Of a stretch of DNA of 64,000 nt, positions 36,375 through 47,231 are shown in pieces (the first letter of the stretch is position 1; every line of letters begins with the position of its first letter). The translations under genes were made by a program, and so were the position numbers. Location: positions 2,556,628-2,620,627 of the forward strand of contig NZ_CP116619.1 in NCBI RefSeq assembly GCF_030409055.1, written 5' to 3'. The notes beneath the pieces are model-generated. The model did no database searches and was not told the origin of the DNA. It saw nothing but the letters and a program-made list of their open reading frames with translations. Source of the stretch: Trichocoleus desertorum NBK24 (GTDB lineage Bacteria > Cyanobacteriota > Cyanobacteriia > FACHB-46).

Positions 36375-37646
36375 CTATTCAGCCATAAGCTCTGGCAGGA
36401 CTGAAATTTTAGTAGAGGATTTGGCTACGACCGTCTCAAACAAAGCTTCATACTGATTGAGAGCTTGCTCAAAGGCATAGCGCTCAGTGGCATACTGTCT
36501 GCCTTTCTGGCCTAGCATCTCTGCTTTACCGGGATTAGCATGCAGTTCTAAAATAGCAGCGGCTAAGGCATCCGGGTTTTCTGGTTCCACAACGACACCC
36601 CCACCACTTTGGTGAACCGCTCTAGCAGCCGTTCCGGTGTCAGGGACTGAGGCAATGATGGGGCGACCACTGGCCAACAACACCTGAGTTTTGGAAGGCA
36701 TGTTGAAAGAGATTACGTTACTCTTTTGCACAATTAAGCCGATGTCGGCGGCTGCTAACATTTCTGGCAATTTCTCTCGCGGTGCAAACGGCAACAGGAG
36801 TACGTTATCCGCTCCGCGAGCCTGACAATAATTTCGCAAGCCTTGTAGCGCTTTTTCCTCACCGACAATTACCACCGCGATTTCGGGAATGTGGCGCAGG
36901 CGAGTAGCCGCTTCTACAACTGTTTCTAGCCCTTGAGTCAGGGCGATGTTGCCAGAGTAGAGAACCACAAACTTGTTTTCGAGTTGATGGGCGACTCGGA
37001 AGGCGTTGTTTTCTTTAGGCAGGGGACGGATGAAGTTGACATCAACCCAGTTGGGAATGCAGACCATCTTCTCTGGAGCTACCCCTTTAGCGGTGAGGTT
37101 GTCAACAAACCCTTCCGTAATGACGCTAATTTTGGTCGCGGTACGATAAGCGAATTTTTCTAAAGCTGAGAAGACTCGAATCATGGTCTTACTCTTCAGC
37201 AGCCCGACATGCACCGCCGCATCGGGCAAAATATCTTGCAAGTTCAGTACGACAGGACAACGGCGAATCCAGCCGAGTAAAGCCGCCGGAACACTCACTG
37301 GCAAGGGTGGAACAGTCAATAAGATGACATCAGGTCGCCAACCACGCATGGCTTGCAGGAAGCTGGTTAGAACAAAGCTGCCATCAAGGAGGATGCGATC
37401 GAGTAAACCAGGTTTTGGTTTAACCCAAACAAAACTGCGTTGGATGGTAACTCCGTTTTTTTCTTCGGTGACATACCACTTCCCTTGGTATTCGTCGTAG
37501 ATGCGACGTTGGGGATAGTTGGGCATGCCAGTGACAACGCGAACTTCATGACCTCGCTGTACCAATCCTTCTGCCAATTCGGTCATTAGAGGGGCAATGC
37601 CGATGGGTTCTGGATGGTAGTTATAGGAATAAATTAGAATTCGCAT
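36375..37646 (-). CDS. WcaI-like family 4 glycosyltransferase
   Basis: The 423-residue GT4 glycosyltransferase has a WcaI-type N-terminus (RILIYSYNYHPEPIGIAPLMTELAEGL, then GMPNYPQRRIY). Its C-terminal Rossmann domain has GNIALTQGLETVVEAA, PSKTQVLLASGRPIIASVP and GGGVVVEPENPDALA. WcaI acts in colanic-acid synthesis; here it probably adds a sugar to an exopolysaccharide precursor at the cytoplasmic membrane. It stands alone, not inside a polysaccharide cluster, and is divergent from queE. Confidence 0.9.
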   Translation of the reverse strand: MRILIYSYNYHPEPIGIAPLMTELAEGLVQRGHEVRVVTGMPNYPQRRIYDEYQGKWYVTEEKNGVTIQRSFVWVKPKPGLLDRILLDGSFVLTSFLQAMRGWRPDVILLTVPPLPVSVPAALLGWIRRCPVVLNLQDILPDAAVHVGLLKSKTMIRVFSALEKFAYRTATKISVITEGFVDNLTAKGVAPEKMVCIPNWVDVNFIRPLPKENNAFRVAHQLENKFVVLYSGNIALTQGLETVVEAATRLRHIPEIAVVIVGEEKALQGLRNYCQARGADNVLLLPFAPREKLPEMLAAADIGLIVQKSNVISFNMPSKTQVLLASGRPIIASVPDTGTAARAVHQSGGGVVVEPENPDALAAAILELHANPGKAEMLGQKGRQYATERYAFEQALNQYEALFETVVAKSSTKISVLPELMAE

Positions 37647-37958
37647 AGTCGTTAAACTTAAATCGTTCTACGGAGCTGCGAGTCCAACGCGCCTCCAGAA
37701 TTTGCCTATCATTACACAGGACTCTGGAATTTTGCTGCGTCCTCACTAGCAACTTAACGACAGATCACTAACATAGGAAATGCTAAAGGCAAGACTTCAG
37801 CGAATCTTTTTGTAAAATTTTGTTCATTTAAAGCTCAGATGAACCTTTCCTCGGGGAGCGGTCGGTTTTTTGAGCGCTGCCGAACCTAGAGATACCACAA
37901 ATTCTACCCTTGTTGGTCGTCTACAATGGGTTTTCCCTGCTAATAGCAATTTGTTAAG
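37647..37958. other. Divergent intergenic region, glycosyltransferase / queE
   Basis: These 312 bases carry promoters in both directions. I see no preQ1-type aptamer and no small ORF with a convincing start. Confidence 0.5.
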
Positions 37959-38744
37959 ATGACCGCTGACACCTCTACAGCTCGCTTGGTTGAAGTCTTT
38001 TCAGCGATTCAAGGAGAAGGACTGAATGTAGGCACACGCCAACTTTTTATTCGGTTTGCCTTCTGCGATTTACGTTGCCACTTTTGCGATAGTGCTCATA
38101 CCTGGTTGGCCCCTGCTACTTGCCAAATTGAGCGATCGCCCGGTTTACGAGATTTTGAGACGCATCCGAATCCGGTTACACTGCCAACTTTGCTGGAGTG
38201 GGTGCAGCGGCAAAATCAGCCAGGGTTACACGACAGCATCAGCCTAACTGGAGGCGAACCTTTACTACATGCGGCATTTCTAGCCGAATTTTTACCTCAA
38301 GTGCGCCAGCAAACAGGACTACCCATTTACCTTGAAAGCGGCGGGCATCGGCCTGAACAGTTGGCAATGATCTTGCCTTATTTAGATATGGTTGGGATGG
38401 ATATTAAGTTGCCCAGTGTCAGCGGTGAGACGCTGTGGCAAGCCCACACTGAGTTTTTGCAGCGCTGTCATGATGCCGCGGTAGAAGTCTTTGTCAAGGC
38501 GATCGCCTCTCAAGCCACCAAACCAGAAGATTTAGAGCAGACGGCTGAGTTAGTAGCTGCGGTTGATCCAGCGATTCCGGTGTTTCTCCAACCTGTCACT
38601 CCTCTGGATGCCGCCCATTCACTAGGTCATGACTTTTCGCCGCCGACTCCCGATCAAGTTTTGACCTGGCAAGCCATGATGAAGCGCTCCTTGAAACAGG
38701 TGCGAGTGATTCCTCAAACTCACAAAATGCTGGGCCAACTGTAA
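37959..38744 (+). CDS. queE: 7-carboxy-7-deazaguanine synthase QueE
   Basis: This radical-SAM enzyme converts 6-carboxytetrahydropterin to 7-carboxy-7-deazaguanine on the queuosine path. The 4Fe-4S ligands are C36, C40 and C43 in FCDLRCHFC (CX3CX2C), preceded by VEVFSAIQGEGLNVGTRQLFIR. SLTGGEPLLH is the SAM-binding GGE motif. The length (261) is on the long side for the family. No other queuosine gene is nearby. Confidence 0.94.
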   Translation: MTADTSTARLVEVFSAIQGEGLNVGTRQLFIRFAFCDLRCHFCDSAHTWLAPATCQIERSPGLRDFETHPNPVTLPTLLEWVQRQNQPGLHDSISLTGGEPLLHAAFLAEFLPQVRQQTGLPIYLESGGHRPEQLAMILPYLDMVGMDIKLPSVSGETLWQAHTEFLQRCHDAAVEVFVKAIASQATKPEDLEQTAELVAAVDPAIPVFLQPVTPLDAAHSLGHDFSPPTPDQVLTWQAMMKRSLKQVRVIPQTHKMLGQL

Positions 38745-38767
38745 TCTAGACTCTTTCTTGAGCGCGT

Positions 38768-38803
38768 GAAAACGGAGCTGAGTGTTCACCCAACTCCGTT
38801 TGA
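38768..38803. terminator. Bidirectional terminator, queE / DUF3318
   Basis: AACGGAG (38771-38777) pairs with CTCCGTT (38794-38800), with an A-rich flank on the left and TTTGATT on the right. It lies between convergent genes, 27 bases past the queE stop, and can serve both strands. Confidence 0.7.
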
Positions 38804-38845
38804 TTCAGCCCAAAATCTTGACGACGCAGGGCAATGATGAATTTA

Positions 38846-39487
38846 TTACAGTTCCGGGCGGCTACCTTTCGCTTTGGCTTTTGCTTTGGCTGCACTGCGC
38901 TTCAGAGCTTCCAAGCGGGCTTCGTACTTGCCTCGCTGGCGCTTCTTGGGAGTTTGGTCAATTAAAGCTTTGAGAGCACTACCCAAACTCTTGTAGGCAT
39001 TGGGCAAGCTGTAGCCAAATCGCGTGGCTAGGGCGATCGCTTTCTCATCAGCATCGATCGCTTCTCGCACAGTGCGCTCATTATTGTTCTTCTGGAACAA
39101 GCGGTAGCCCGAAACTCCACACAGCCCTAGGGCCAGCAGCAAGAGCAATCCATCTTGCACCCAAAGTTCGCCCACAGCACCACCCAGACCAATGGCTAAA
39201 GCTGCCATTTCCCAGCCATCTTTGGGAATCGTATCGTTCTGAATGCGGGCAACTTCATGCCAAAACAGCAAGTTACGTTGATCGATCGCGAGCTGTTCCC
39301 AGCGAATTAAGTCAATCTGAATCTCAACTTGGTCTTTGCCAATCTCTTCAGCCGTAATCAGGGGAGGGTTAACAGTTGTGGCTCCCTCCACCATGACCCA
39401 ACTCTGCAGTTCAGGGGGTAGCAGGGCTTTTAAACGCCGGAGTTCGCTCATCTCGGCTCTGGTCGTGGAGGTTGCATACGATGTCAT
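38846..39487 (-). CDS. DUF3318 membrane protein
   Basis: The protein of about 213 residues belongs to DUF3318, a cyanobacterial family. It has an N-terminal soluble part (ELRRLKALLPPELQSWV), a conserved LLFWHEVARIQNDTIPKDGWE block, two membrane segments (about 95-130) and a strongly basic Ala/Lys-rich tail (AAKAKAKAKG). The HEVARI sequence resembles a metallopeptidase HExxH only partly, and the second His is missing. The function is unknown. The ATG at 39487 is preferred over the TTG at 39514. Confidence 0.85.
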   Translation of the reverse strand: MTSYATSTTRAEMSELRRLKALLPPELQSWVMVEGATTVNPPLITAEEIGKDQVEIQIDLIRWEQLAIDQRNLLFWHEVARIQNDTIPKDGWEMAALAIGLGGAVGELWVQDGLLLLLALGLCGVSGYRLFQKNNNERTVREAIDADEKAIALATRFGYSLPNAYKSLGSALKALIDQTPKKRQRGKYEARLEALKRSAAKAKAKAKGSRPEL

Positions 39488-39639
39488 AGTCCGGGCCTTG
39501 GCAACTCGCAACAAGAAAGAATACTACTTTGGAGTATAGCTGTCTTTACATGCTAATAATTCTCTCGATCTCCAGTTAATCTAGCGTTCTGAGTTAGAAC
39601 GACATAAGCGAGAATAACTGGCTGACAGCTCGCAAATCA

Positions 39640-40197
39640 TTATTCAGTAGGAAACATCCCTCGTTTTTTTCGGGCTTCCATAGCTCGTTCTAGGAGTCCC
39701 AAAAGTCCTGGAGCCTGCTCTTGCAAAGCCAGTAGTAGCCTTTCCCCTTCTTCTTCATAACCAGGGTCTTGACCCGTTTCCATCACAGCTTGCAAGCGGG
39801 GCATAGCGACTTCATCAACAATTTGCACCAACCCTGCCAGACAACGACTAAATTGTTTCTCCGTCAGCAAAGAATCTTCGAGCGGAAATTCAATAATGGC
39901 TCGAATTTCACCATCAGAGGGATCATATTCCCACTGCAACATTTTGGTTTCCCAAGAGATGCACAGCATAGTTTGCAAAATCGCATCTTTGTGAGGGTGG
40001 TCTTGGATGTCCGAGAGCACTTGTGGGGCAAACAGCTTAAAGAACTTACCTTCTTCGTCTAGTTGAACCACGATGACAAAGTTTTCAACATTTTCAGCCT
40101 CTACGCCTGTGACGATACGGTAGTCTGCTTCATCGATATCGTAAGTCCAACCTTTGTTATCTAGATAATTGGCAATCTGTTGCAACGTCGCGCCCAT
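39640..40197 (-). CDS. YbjN-domain protein
   Basis: The 185-residue acidic cytosolic protein has a YbjN/type-III-chaperone-like fold (residues 1-135: LQQIANYLDNKGWTYDIDEADYRIVTG, then LQTMLCISWETKMLQWEYDPSDGEIRAIIEFPLED) and a helical tail. YbjN-like proteins bind peptides or partner proteins; no enzymatic motif is present. Cyanobacterial members are widespread and not characterised. The start ATG at 40197 is clear. It is followed by the DUF3318 gene on the same strand. Confidence 0.85.
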   Translation of the reverse strand: MGATLQQIANYLDNKGWTYDIDEADYRIVTGVEAENVENFVIVVQLDEEGKFFKLFAPQVLSDIQDHPHKDAILQTMLCISWETKMLQWEYDPSDGEIRAIIEFPLEDSLLTEKQFSRCLAGLVQIVDEVAMPRLQAVMETGQDPGYEEEGERLLLALQEQAPGLLGLLERAMEARKKRGMFPTE

Positions 40198-40291
40198 AGG
40201 TGCCTCATTGGTGATTCGCTAAGCAAGCAGGTGAAATCAAAATGCTTAATCCTCTGCCCTATTGAATTTATCCGAGAAGAGGTCATCAGAC

Positions 40292-40314
40292 AAAACCCCC
40301 ACTCAGGGTGGGGG
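40292..40314 (-). terminator. Terminator after chlN
   Basis: On the minus strand CCCCCAC (40314-40308) pairs with GTGGGGG (40302-40296) around a five-base loop, followed by TTTTG. It lies 43 bases past the chlN stop and closes the chlL-chlN unit. Confidence 0.85.
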
Positions 40315-40356
40315 CTAGGCAAAAGCATAGATCACAAGGAGGTAGATGCTGACAGA

Positions 40357-41868
<1,512 letters not shown>

Positions 41869-42297
41869 CTACACGCCTCTACAAGCTTCGTCTATGGCAG
41901 CAGGTTGATTCACGGGCTTTGACTTGGCTGAGATCATCTCTGGGCTGGGGTTAGCGGTGCGAGTGGGCAGCATTTTGACGGCTTTATCTGCGATCGCTGC
42001 AGACTTGCTCTCTTCGCTCGTTTGGAGTTCAGCATCTGGGTTAAAGTTCAGGCCCAACGCTGCCACAATTCGGTCTGGATTATTACTCAGCTCCACAACC
42101 AGCGGAAACATCTGGGTAAGCTGTGGCTCAAGAATGGATAACGTCGCCAAGATAAAACCAGAAGCAGGGCGGCGCTGGCCATCACAGTTGACCCAGATAC
42201 CTAGACGAATAAGCCAGTGCCGATTCTCGCGATAGTAGCCTAACCATTTCGCCTTCAAAGACTGACGTAACTGCTCAATGTTCACGCGGGGCCTCAT
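41869..42297 (-). CDS. DUF5331 protein between chlL and chlN
   Basis: The 142-residue protein matches DUF5331, a cyanobacterial family typically encoded between chlL and chlN. The conserved part is residues 1-90 (NIEQLRQSLKAKWLGYYRENRHWLIRL, then GFILATLSILEPQLTQMFPLV and NPDRIVAALGLNF). The tail is variable and Ser/Lys/Pro-rich. It has no Cys cluster and no membrane segment. Position suggests a link to dark chlorophyll synthesis, such as assembly or regulation, but no role is proven. Confidence 0.88.
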   Translation of the reverse strand: MRPRVNIEQLRQSLKAKWLGYYRENRHWLIRLGIWVNCDGQRRPASGFILATLSILEPQLTQMFPLVVELSNNPDRIVAALGLNFNPDAELQTSEESKSAAIADKAVKMLPTRTANPSPEMISAKSKPVNQPAAIDEACRGV

Positions 42298-42469
42298 GCT
42301 TGAAAAATATGCCAGATACAGAATGGCGAATTACTGCGCTAAGGCCAAGCATCGAGCATCACAAAGTTGGACTTGATGACTTGTAATTTGATGACATTGA
42401 TTACTTAACGTGAATCCATCCCGGTGAGATGAATCAGCCCCGCATCTCATCGCTGCACCTAGCTCATTT

Positions 42470-43333
42470 TCAAACCATCATCAGGTCTAGCTCTTCGTCT
42501 TCTCTCTTAGGAACAGGTGCGGGGTTGAGATAGAAGTCAGACAATAGAGCAAACAGATCTCGGTCGGGAGTGTCGGTGGGTACGACACCTTCTGGCTGAG
42601 CCAAAATCTGGTCGGCAATGCTGAGGTAGTAGTCGCACACATGGTTCAAGGAGGGGTCAGACTCGGCCATCTCAAACAGGGTTTTACCCTTCACGCGAGA
42701 AACCCGAATGTCTTCAATCAGGGGCAGAACTTCGAGCACAGGCATGGGCACTGTTTCGATGTACTTGTCGATTAAGTCACGCTTGGAAGTTCGGTTGCCG
42801 ATCAGACCAGCTAGACGCAGAGGGTGAGTTCTAGCTTTTTCCCGGACAGAAGCTGCAATCCGGTTGGCCGCGAACAGAGCATCAAAACCGTTGTCGGTCA
42901 CGATCAAGCAGTAGTCGGCATAGTTGAGGGGAGCCGCAAAGCCACCGCAGACTACGTCACCCAACACGTCAAACAAAATTACGTCGTACTCATCAAAGGC
43001 GTTGAGTTCTTTCAACAGTTTGACGGTTTCACCCACCACATAGCCACCACAACCCGCTCCGGCGGGAGGGCCACCTGCTTCAACGCAGTCTACGCCGCCG
43101 TAACCTTTGTAGATAACATCTTCTGGCCACACATCTTCGTAGTGGTAGTCTTTGGCTTGCAGTGTGTCAATGATGGTGGGAATCAAGAAGCCCGTCAAGG
43201 TAAATGTGCTGTCGTGCTTTGGGTCACAGCCAATTTGTAAAACCTTTTTGCCGCGCTTCGCTAAAGCAGCTGAGATATTGCAGCTCGTTGTCGATTTGCC
43301 GATCCCGCCTTTGCCATAAACTGCTAGTTTCAC
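42470..43333 (-). CDS. chlL: Light-independent protochlorophyllide reductase ATPase ChlL
   Basis: ChlL (287 residues) is the NifH-like ATP-dependent electron donor to ChlNB. The P-loop is [11 protein letters not shown] at the N-terminus, then [10 protein letters not shown]. The cluster-ligating Cys lie in [11 protein letters not shown] and [13 protein letters not shown]. Switch regions are intact. It is the first gene of the unit chlL-DUF5331-chlN and is preceded by a 767-base intergenic region. The enzyme is oxygen-sensitive, so expression under low oxygen or darkness is expected from the family. Confidence 0.97.
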   Translation of the reverse strand: MKLAVYGKGGIGKSTTSCNISAALAKRGKKVLQIGCDPKHDSTFTLTGFLIPTIIDTLQAKDYHYEDVWPEDVIYKGYGGVDCVEAGGPPAGAGCGGYVVGETVKLLKELNAFDEYDVILFDVLGDVVCGGFAAPLNYADYCLIVTDNGFDALFAANRIAASVREKARTHPLRLAGLIGNRTSKRDLIDKYIETVPMPVLEVLPLIEDIRVSRVKGKTLFEMAESDPSLNHVCDYYLSIADQILAQPEGVVPTDTPDRDLFALLSDFYLNPAPVPKREDEELDLMMV

Positions 43334-44100
43334 GCCGATCTCTCCTATAGCTTCGTATCAAAATCTGGGGCCGCATTGGCTGCACGGCGCTTGAGGTGAC
43401 CGTGGCATGCGCTTTATCAAGTTGTTGCCTGCATTATTGTCGAACTTCCAGGGAAAAGAAAGAGGTTAAAAGGGCATTCAGGGGCGTATGACGACGTTAA
43501 AGAGTTTTGTGAATATCTCGATTCAGCTTAAAGGTTTAGCTTCCGTCTTAAGGCACTAAGGGAGCAATATCTTTGTTTTATTTATTAGTTTTTATAGAAT
43601 ACGGAACAAAAAGCAAAAACCCAACTCTTACTAATTCTTTTTTAGAGAGGATTCAGGCTCATTGAAATGGCGATCGCCCTAAATTAACTTCCTGCCCGCA
43701 TCTTGAAAGCCCAAAACCATAGAGGAGGCGATCGAGACACCTCAAACCCCTTTTATGTCTGCCCTCTCTGAGCAAAACTGGAGCCTGTCGGCGATCGCGT
43801 AGTATCTGCCAGGAGTTCCCTAGGTTCACAGAGGCGATCGCGCTCTCTTATCCCTCTCGCATCCCATCTCCGCAAGCAACAAACTAAGCACATATCCTTA
43901 GCCGAAAGATGCAGAATCAGGTGATCTCAAGAGTTTTGTTAAATATGGTGAATTTTGCCCTGATCAGCCCTAGAGCTTTATCAAACGTCACATCCAGGTC
44001 ACAAAGTTGCTCATAAAAAATTGGGGCAAGATTGGCTCACCCCAAGGACACAAGATTTCAGTTACTAAGATTTCAATGATGGAACGCGAATTTCGACCCA
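43334..44100. other. Long intergenic region upstream of chlL
   Basis: These 767 bases hold several HIP1 sites (GGCGATCGCC and similar), the terminator of the LOG-family gene at the right end, and an AT-rich stretch at about 43560-43640. I found no ORF with coding character and no recognised RNA. The chlL promoter and leader must lie in the left part. Confidence 0.6.
44014..44045 (-). terminator. Terminator after LOG-family gene
   Basis: On the minus strand TTGGGG and CCCCAA (44045-44040 with 44026-44021) form a hairpin followed by a T6 run. It lies about 55 bases past the stop of the gene at 44101. Confidence 0.85.
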
Positions 44101-45168
44101 CTACTTTTGTTCTGGGTGCTCGGCAGTGGGAGAAGGAACAGCTAGTTGATTGATGGCAGCAATGAGTTGGTACAAACGGCCTAAATCGCGTTGATTGAAG
44201 TGCAGTGCTAAGCGGGGCAGGTCAATGGTTTCATCTGGAGCTTCTTGGGGCAGGGTTTTGCTTCTTTCGATGCGTCCTTTGACCAAGATGTCACTGAACT
44301 CTTCATTCAGCTTTTCTATGTCTTTATCCATTAGCTCAGACTTAAGCCGAATGATCAGCAGACTGCCGACATAGCGACTGGAATGAAACACCCGATAGAA
44401 ACTCGCGATCGCCTCGCAAGCCACATCCAAGTCATCAGTAATGGTATATAAGCTGGGATCTTCTGGGCTAATTAACCCTCGTTTGAGTAATTGCTTTTCA
44501 ATGTAGTCCGCCCAATTCCGCCAATAATCCCCCCCAGGGCGATCGATCAACACGAGAGGTACAGGAGCTGATTTCCCAGTCTGGCTCAGCGTTAAGGACT
44601 CAAAAGCTTCATCTTGCGTCCCAAAGCCGCCTGGGAACAGCGCTAGAGCATCGCTTTCCTTGAGAAATACGAGCTTACGGGTGAAGAAATACTTGAAATA
44701 AACCAGCTTGGGATCGCCTTGGATGAAAGGGTTGGCCCCTTGCTCAAAAGGCAAGTGAATGTTGAGACCGAAGGACTGACCTGCGCCCGCGCCTTCATTC
44801 CCTGCTTGCATGATGCCACCACCCGCTCCAGTGATCACCATGAAACCTTGTTCCGTGATGCGACGGGCAAACTCAGCCGCCATCTGATACTCAACACTGT
44901 CGGGTTGAATGCGAGCAGACCCAAACATAGAAATTTTGCGGACGTGACGGTAAGGATAGAAAGCTTTAAAGGCTCGCTCCATATCCTGTAGGGAAGCAGT
45001 CACAATCTTCCAATCCAAGCGGTTTACTTCACCCTCGGCCATCCGCAAAATAGTTACCAAAGCTTGCTGAATTAACTCTCCCTGCTCATGGGTGGGCAGA
45101 CGATTAATTAATTCAGTCACATTGGTTTGGAGCGATGCAAGCTCGTTGAAAGACGATGAGGAGGCCAT
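44101..45168 (-). CDS. LOG-family (TIGR00730-like) protein
   Basis: The 355-residue protein has the Rossmann-fold signature of the LOG/lysine-decarboxylase-like family: VITGAGGGIMQAGNEGA and the diagnostic PGGFGTQDEAFE. LOG proteins are cytokinin-activating or general nucleoside-monophosphate phosphoribohydrolases. This is the long form, with about 90 extra N-terminal residues and a C-terminal extension. The old label of lysine decarboxylase should not be used. It has its own terminator and is not in an operon. Confidence 0.9.
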   Translation of the reverse strand: MASSSSFNELASLQTNVTELINRLPTHEQGELIQQALVTILRMAEGEVNRLDWKIVTASLQDMERAFKAFYPYRHVRKISMFGSARIQPDSVEYQMAAEFARRITEQGFMVITGAGGGIMQAGNEGAGAGQSFGLNIHLPFEQGANPFIQGDPKLVYFKYFFTRKLVFLKESDALALFPGGFGTQDEAFESLTLSQTGKSAPVPLVLIDRPGGDYWRNWADYIEKQLLKRGLISPEDPSLYTITDDLDVACEAIASFYRVFHSSRYVGSLLIIRLKSELMDKDIEKLNEEFSDILVKGRIERSKTLPQEAPDETIDLPRLALHFNQRDLGRLYQLIAAINQLAVPSPTAEHPEQK

Positions 45169-45288
45169 GGATGCTTCTAAACTGGCGGCATTCTATTCTA
45201 CCGAGATTCATATCGTATTGGTGCCACCGAATCACAAGCTGGGGATAGCGGGGATCAAAGCAGGGAAAAGCATTGAGCAAAAATGCAA

Positions 45289-45323
45289 TTAAAAAGCGCT
45301 TCGGCATTTGCATCCCAAGCGCT
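45289..45323 (-). terminator. Terminator downstream of trxA
   Basis: On the minus strand AGCGCTT (45323-45317) pairs with AAGCGCT (45301-45295), followed by TTTTAATTG. It is about 130 bases past the trxA stop and upstream of the LOG-family gene. Confidence 0.65.
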
Positions 45324-45454
45324 GATATTCAGGAGAAGGCTTAAGTTTTAAGACATTACAAAAGCCAAAGCTCTAAAAACTAAGCTAATGAATGAATTAA
45401 GACCTGAAATACAAAAGATTGATTTCTCAAGAAAATGGTTCGACCCTATTTAGC

Positions 45455-45778
45455 TTAAAGATACTTTTCTAAAGTGTTAGCTAGAGTGGTCTTCGGTACA
45501 GCACCCACTACCATATCAACTCGCTGTCCTCCCTTAAAAATCATCAGCGTTGGGATGCTGCGGATGCCGTATTGGCTAGCAACGCTAGGATTCTCGTCAG
45601 TATTAACTTTGACGACCTTGATTTGGCCATCGTACTGTTGGGCGATCTCGTCAACAACAGGTGCAACCATCCGACAGGGACCGCACCAGGGAGCCCAAAA
45701 ATCAACTAAAACTGGAACTTCACTATCAAGCACTTCTTGCTTAAAACTAGAATCCGTCACTTGTGCGGCTGCTGACAT
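45455..45778 (-). CDS. trxA: Thioredoxin
   Basis: The 107-residue m-type thioredoxin has active site W31-C-G-P-C35 in [14 protein letters not shown], the cis-Pro in SIPTLMIF and the conserved buried Asp in VLVDFWA. It reduces target disulfides, fed in cyanobacteria by ferredoxin- or NADPH-thioredoxin reductase. It follows guaB3 and the Yfr1 RNA gene on the same strand, an order conserved in many cyanobacteria. Confidence 0.97.
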   Translation of the reverse strand: MSAAAQVTDSSFKQEVLDSEVPVLVDFWAPWCGPCRMVAPVVDEIAQQYDGQIKVVKVNTDENPSVASQYGIRSIPTLMIFKGGQRVDMVVGAVPKTTLANTLEKYL

Positions 45779-45904
45779 GCTCGGAAATCCTTGCCTACGT
45801 TGTTTTCCAAAATTTTATCATAGACAAAACAGTCACCTTTGGTCTTAAAGCTTATACATTTAGGTAGAGATTCTTGGACAACAACTCCCAGAAAATCCCC
45901 CTTT

Positions 45905-45981
45905 AAAATTAGGAACCGCCCGAACGATAGTCCAGGCGGAGTGTGGTGTGAGGAGTGAACGGAAACATGCGTCTCCGCTAC
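45905..45981 (-). ncRNA. yfr1: Yfr1 small RNA
   Basis: On the minus strand between guaB3 and trxA lies the strictly conserved Yfr1 core ACTCCTCACAC (45956-45946), in a stretch with no pairing partner. It is flanked by a 5' hairpin (about 45979-45958, AGCGGAGA with TTTCCGTT) and a 3' terminator hairpin (CCGCC with GGCGG, 45939-45916) followed by TTCCTAATTTT. A -10 box TACAAT at 45992-45987 places the start near 45981, giving about 77 bases. Yfr1 is known to act by pairing its core with mRNAs such as those of outer-membrane proteins. The gene order guaB-yfr1-trxA matches other cyanobacteria. Confidence 0.92.
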
Positions 45982-45986
45982 TTTCT

Positions 45987-45992
45987 ATTGTA
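45987..45992 (-). promoter_or_regulatory. -10 box of yfr1
   Basis: TACAAT on the minus strand lies about six bases upstream of the inferred start of the Yfr1 transcript. A -35 element is not clear. Confidence 0.65.
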
Positions 45993-46067
45993 AGCGACAG
46001 CTTTAGTTTTTCCAGGGTTCCTGGGTAGAGACCGGAAAAGTTTTAAGGATTTATTTGGGAAGTTAAT

Positions 46068-47231
46068 TTACTTACCCATTCCAAGCTGTTGCGCCTTTTG
46101 ATAAACCTTGCCTTCAGTTAACAAGGAAGGGGCAATGACGACTTCAACTTGCTGCATTTCCTTGATATTTTTAGCGCCTAAGGTACCCATACTGGTTTGC
46201 AAAGCGCCTAGGAAGTTGTGAGTGCCATCGTCAAGTTGGGCAGGGCCACGGAGAATTTGCTCTAGCGTGCCTGTAGTACCCACCCGAATCCGAGTGCCGC
46301 GTGGCAGAACGGGGCTAGGAGTCGCCATCCCCCAATGGAAACCTCGACCCGGTGCTTCGGCTGAACGAGCAAAGGGAGAACCGATCATGACGCCATCGGC
46401 TCCGCAAGCAATACACTTACAGATATCGCCACCTGTGACGAGTCCACCATCTGCGATGACGGGGACATAGTTGCCCGTTTCTTGATAGTAGTCGTCCCGT
46501 GCTGCGGCACAGTCGGCGATCGCGGTAACTTGAGGCACACCCACGCCAAGCACCCCGCGAGACGTACAAGCAGCGCCTGGGCCAATGCCAACTAGCACGC
46601 CTGCTGCCCCTGCCTTCATCAGGTTGAGGGCTACTTCATAGGTGACACAGTTGCCCAGAATCACTGGCATGGGCATTTCTTGGCAGAACTGAGCCAGATC
46701 CAGGGGCACAATTGACTCTGGAGACAGGTGGGCGGTAGAAACAACCGTTGCTTGAATAAAGAACAGATCAGCGCCTGCTTTAGCCACGATGTCACCAAAC
46801 TTGACCGCTCCGGCGGGAGTCGCACTGACCGCAGCGATACCACCTTGGCTCTTAATTTCCTGAATTCGCTGCTCGATCAGCTCTGGTTTGATCGGCTCTG
46901 CGTAAAGCTCTTGCATCAAAGGAACAAACTCAGTAGGTCCTACCGACGCGATTCTATCCAGAATGGGGTTGGGGTCAGCGTAGCGGGTTTGAATGCCCTC
47001 TAGGTTTAATACACCCAACGCTCCCAACTGAGATAGGAGCACAGCCATTTTGACATCCACTACTCCATCCATTGCACTCGCAATGATTGGAATTTGCCGT
47101 TCGATGCCACCAATCTTCCAGCTTGTATCGGCCAAGCTCGGATCAAGCGTCCGCTGACCGGGAACCAACGCAATTTCGTCGAATCCGTATGCTCTACGAG
47201 CTGTTTTGCCCCGCCCAAGTTGAATTTCCAC
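46068..47231 (-). CDS. guaB3: GuaB3-family IMP dehydrogenase-like protein
   Basis: The 387-residue TIM-barrel protein is related to IMP dehydrogenase. It keeps the catalytic loop Cys in GPGAACTSRGVLG, the ADGGLVTGGDICKC phosphate-binding segment and the flap region GTRIRVGTTGTLEQI. It lacks the CBS module of full-length GuaB and is shorter, as in the GuaB3/MJ0653-like group. It probably oxidises IMP to XMP in GMP synthesis; a paralogue elsewhere cannot be excluded. It is upstream of yfr1 and trxA on the same strand. Confidence 0.92.
   Translation of the reverse strand: MEIQLGRGKTARRAYGFDEIALVPGQRTLDPSLADTSWKIGGIERQIPIIASAMDGVVDVKMAVLLSQLGALGVLNLEGIQTRYADPNPILDRIASVGPTEFVPLMQELYAEPIKPELIEQRIQEIKSQGGIAAVSATPAGAVKFGDIVAKAGADLFFIQATVVSTAHLSPESIVPLDLAQFCQEMPMPVILGNCVTYEVALNLMKAGAAGVLVGIGPGAACTSRGVLGVGVPQVTAIADCAAARDDYYQETGNYVPVIADGGLVTGGDICKCIACGADGVMIGSPFARSAEAPGRGFHWGMATPSPVLPRGTRIRVGTTGTLEQILRGPAQLDDGTHNFLGALQTSMGTLGAKNIKEMQQVEVVIAPSLLTEGKVYQKAQQLGMGK

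Noticed and set aside
38846-39487. HExxH metallopeptidase in the DUF3318 protein
   Set aside because: The sequence is HEVARI, lacking the second His, in a family without known peptidase activity.
44101-45168. Lysine decarboxylase
   Set aside because: The PGGxGTxxE motif marks the LOG family; the decarboxylase name is a historical misannotation.
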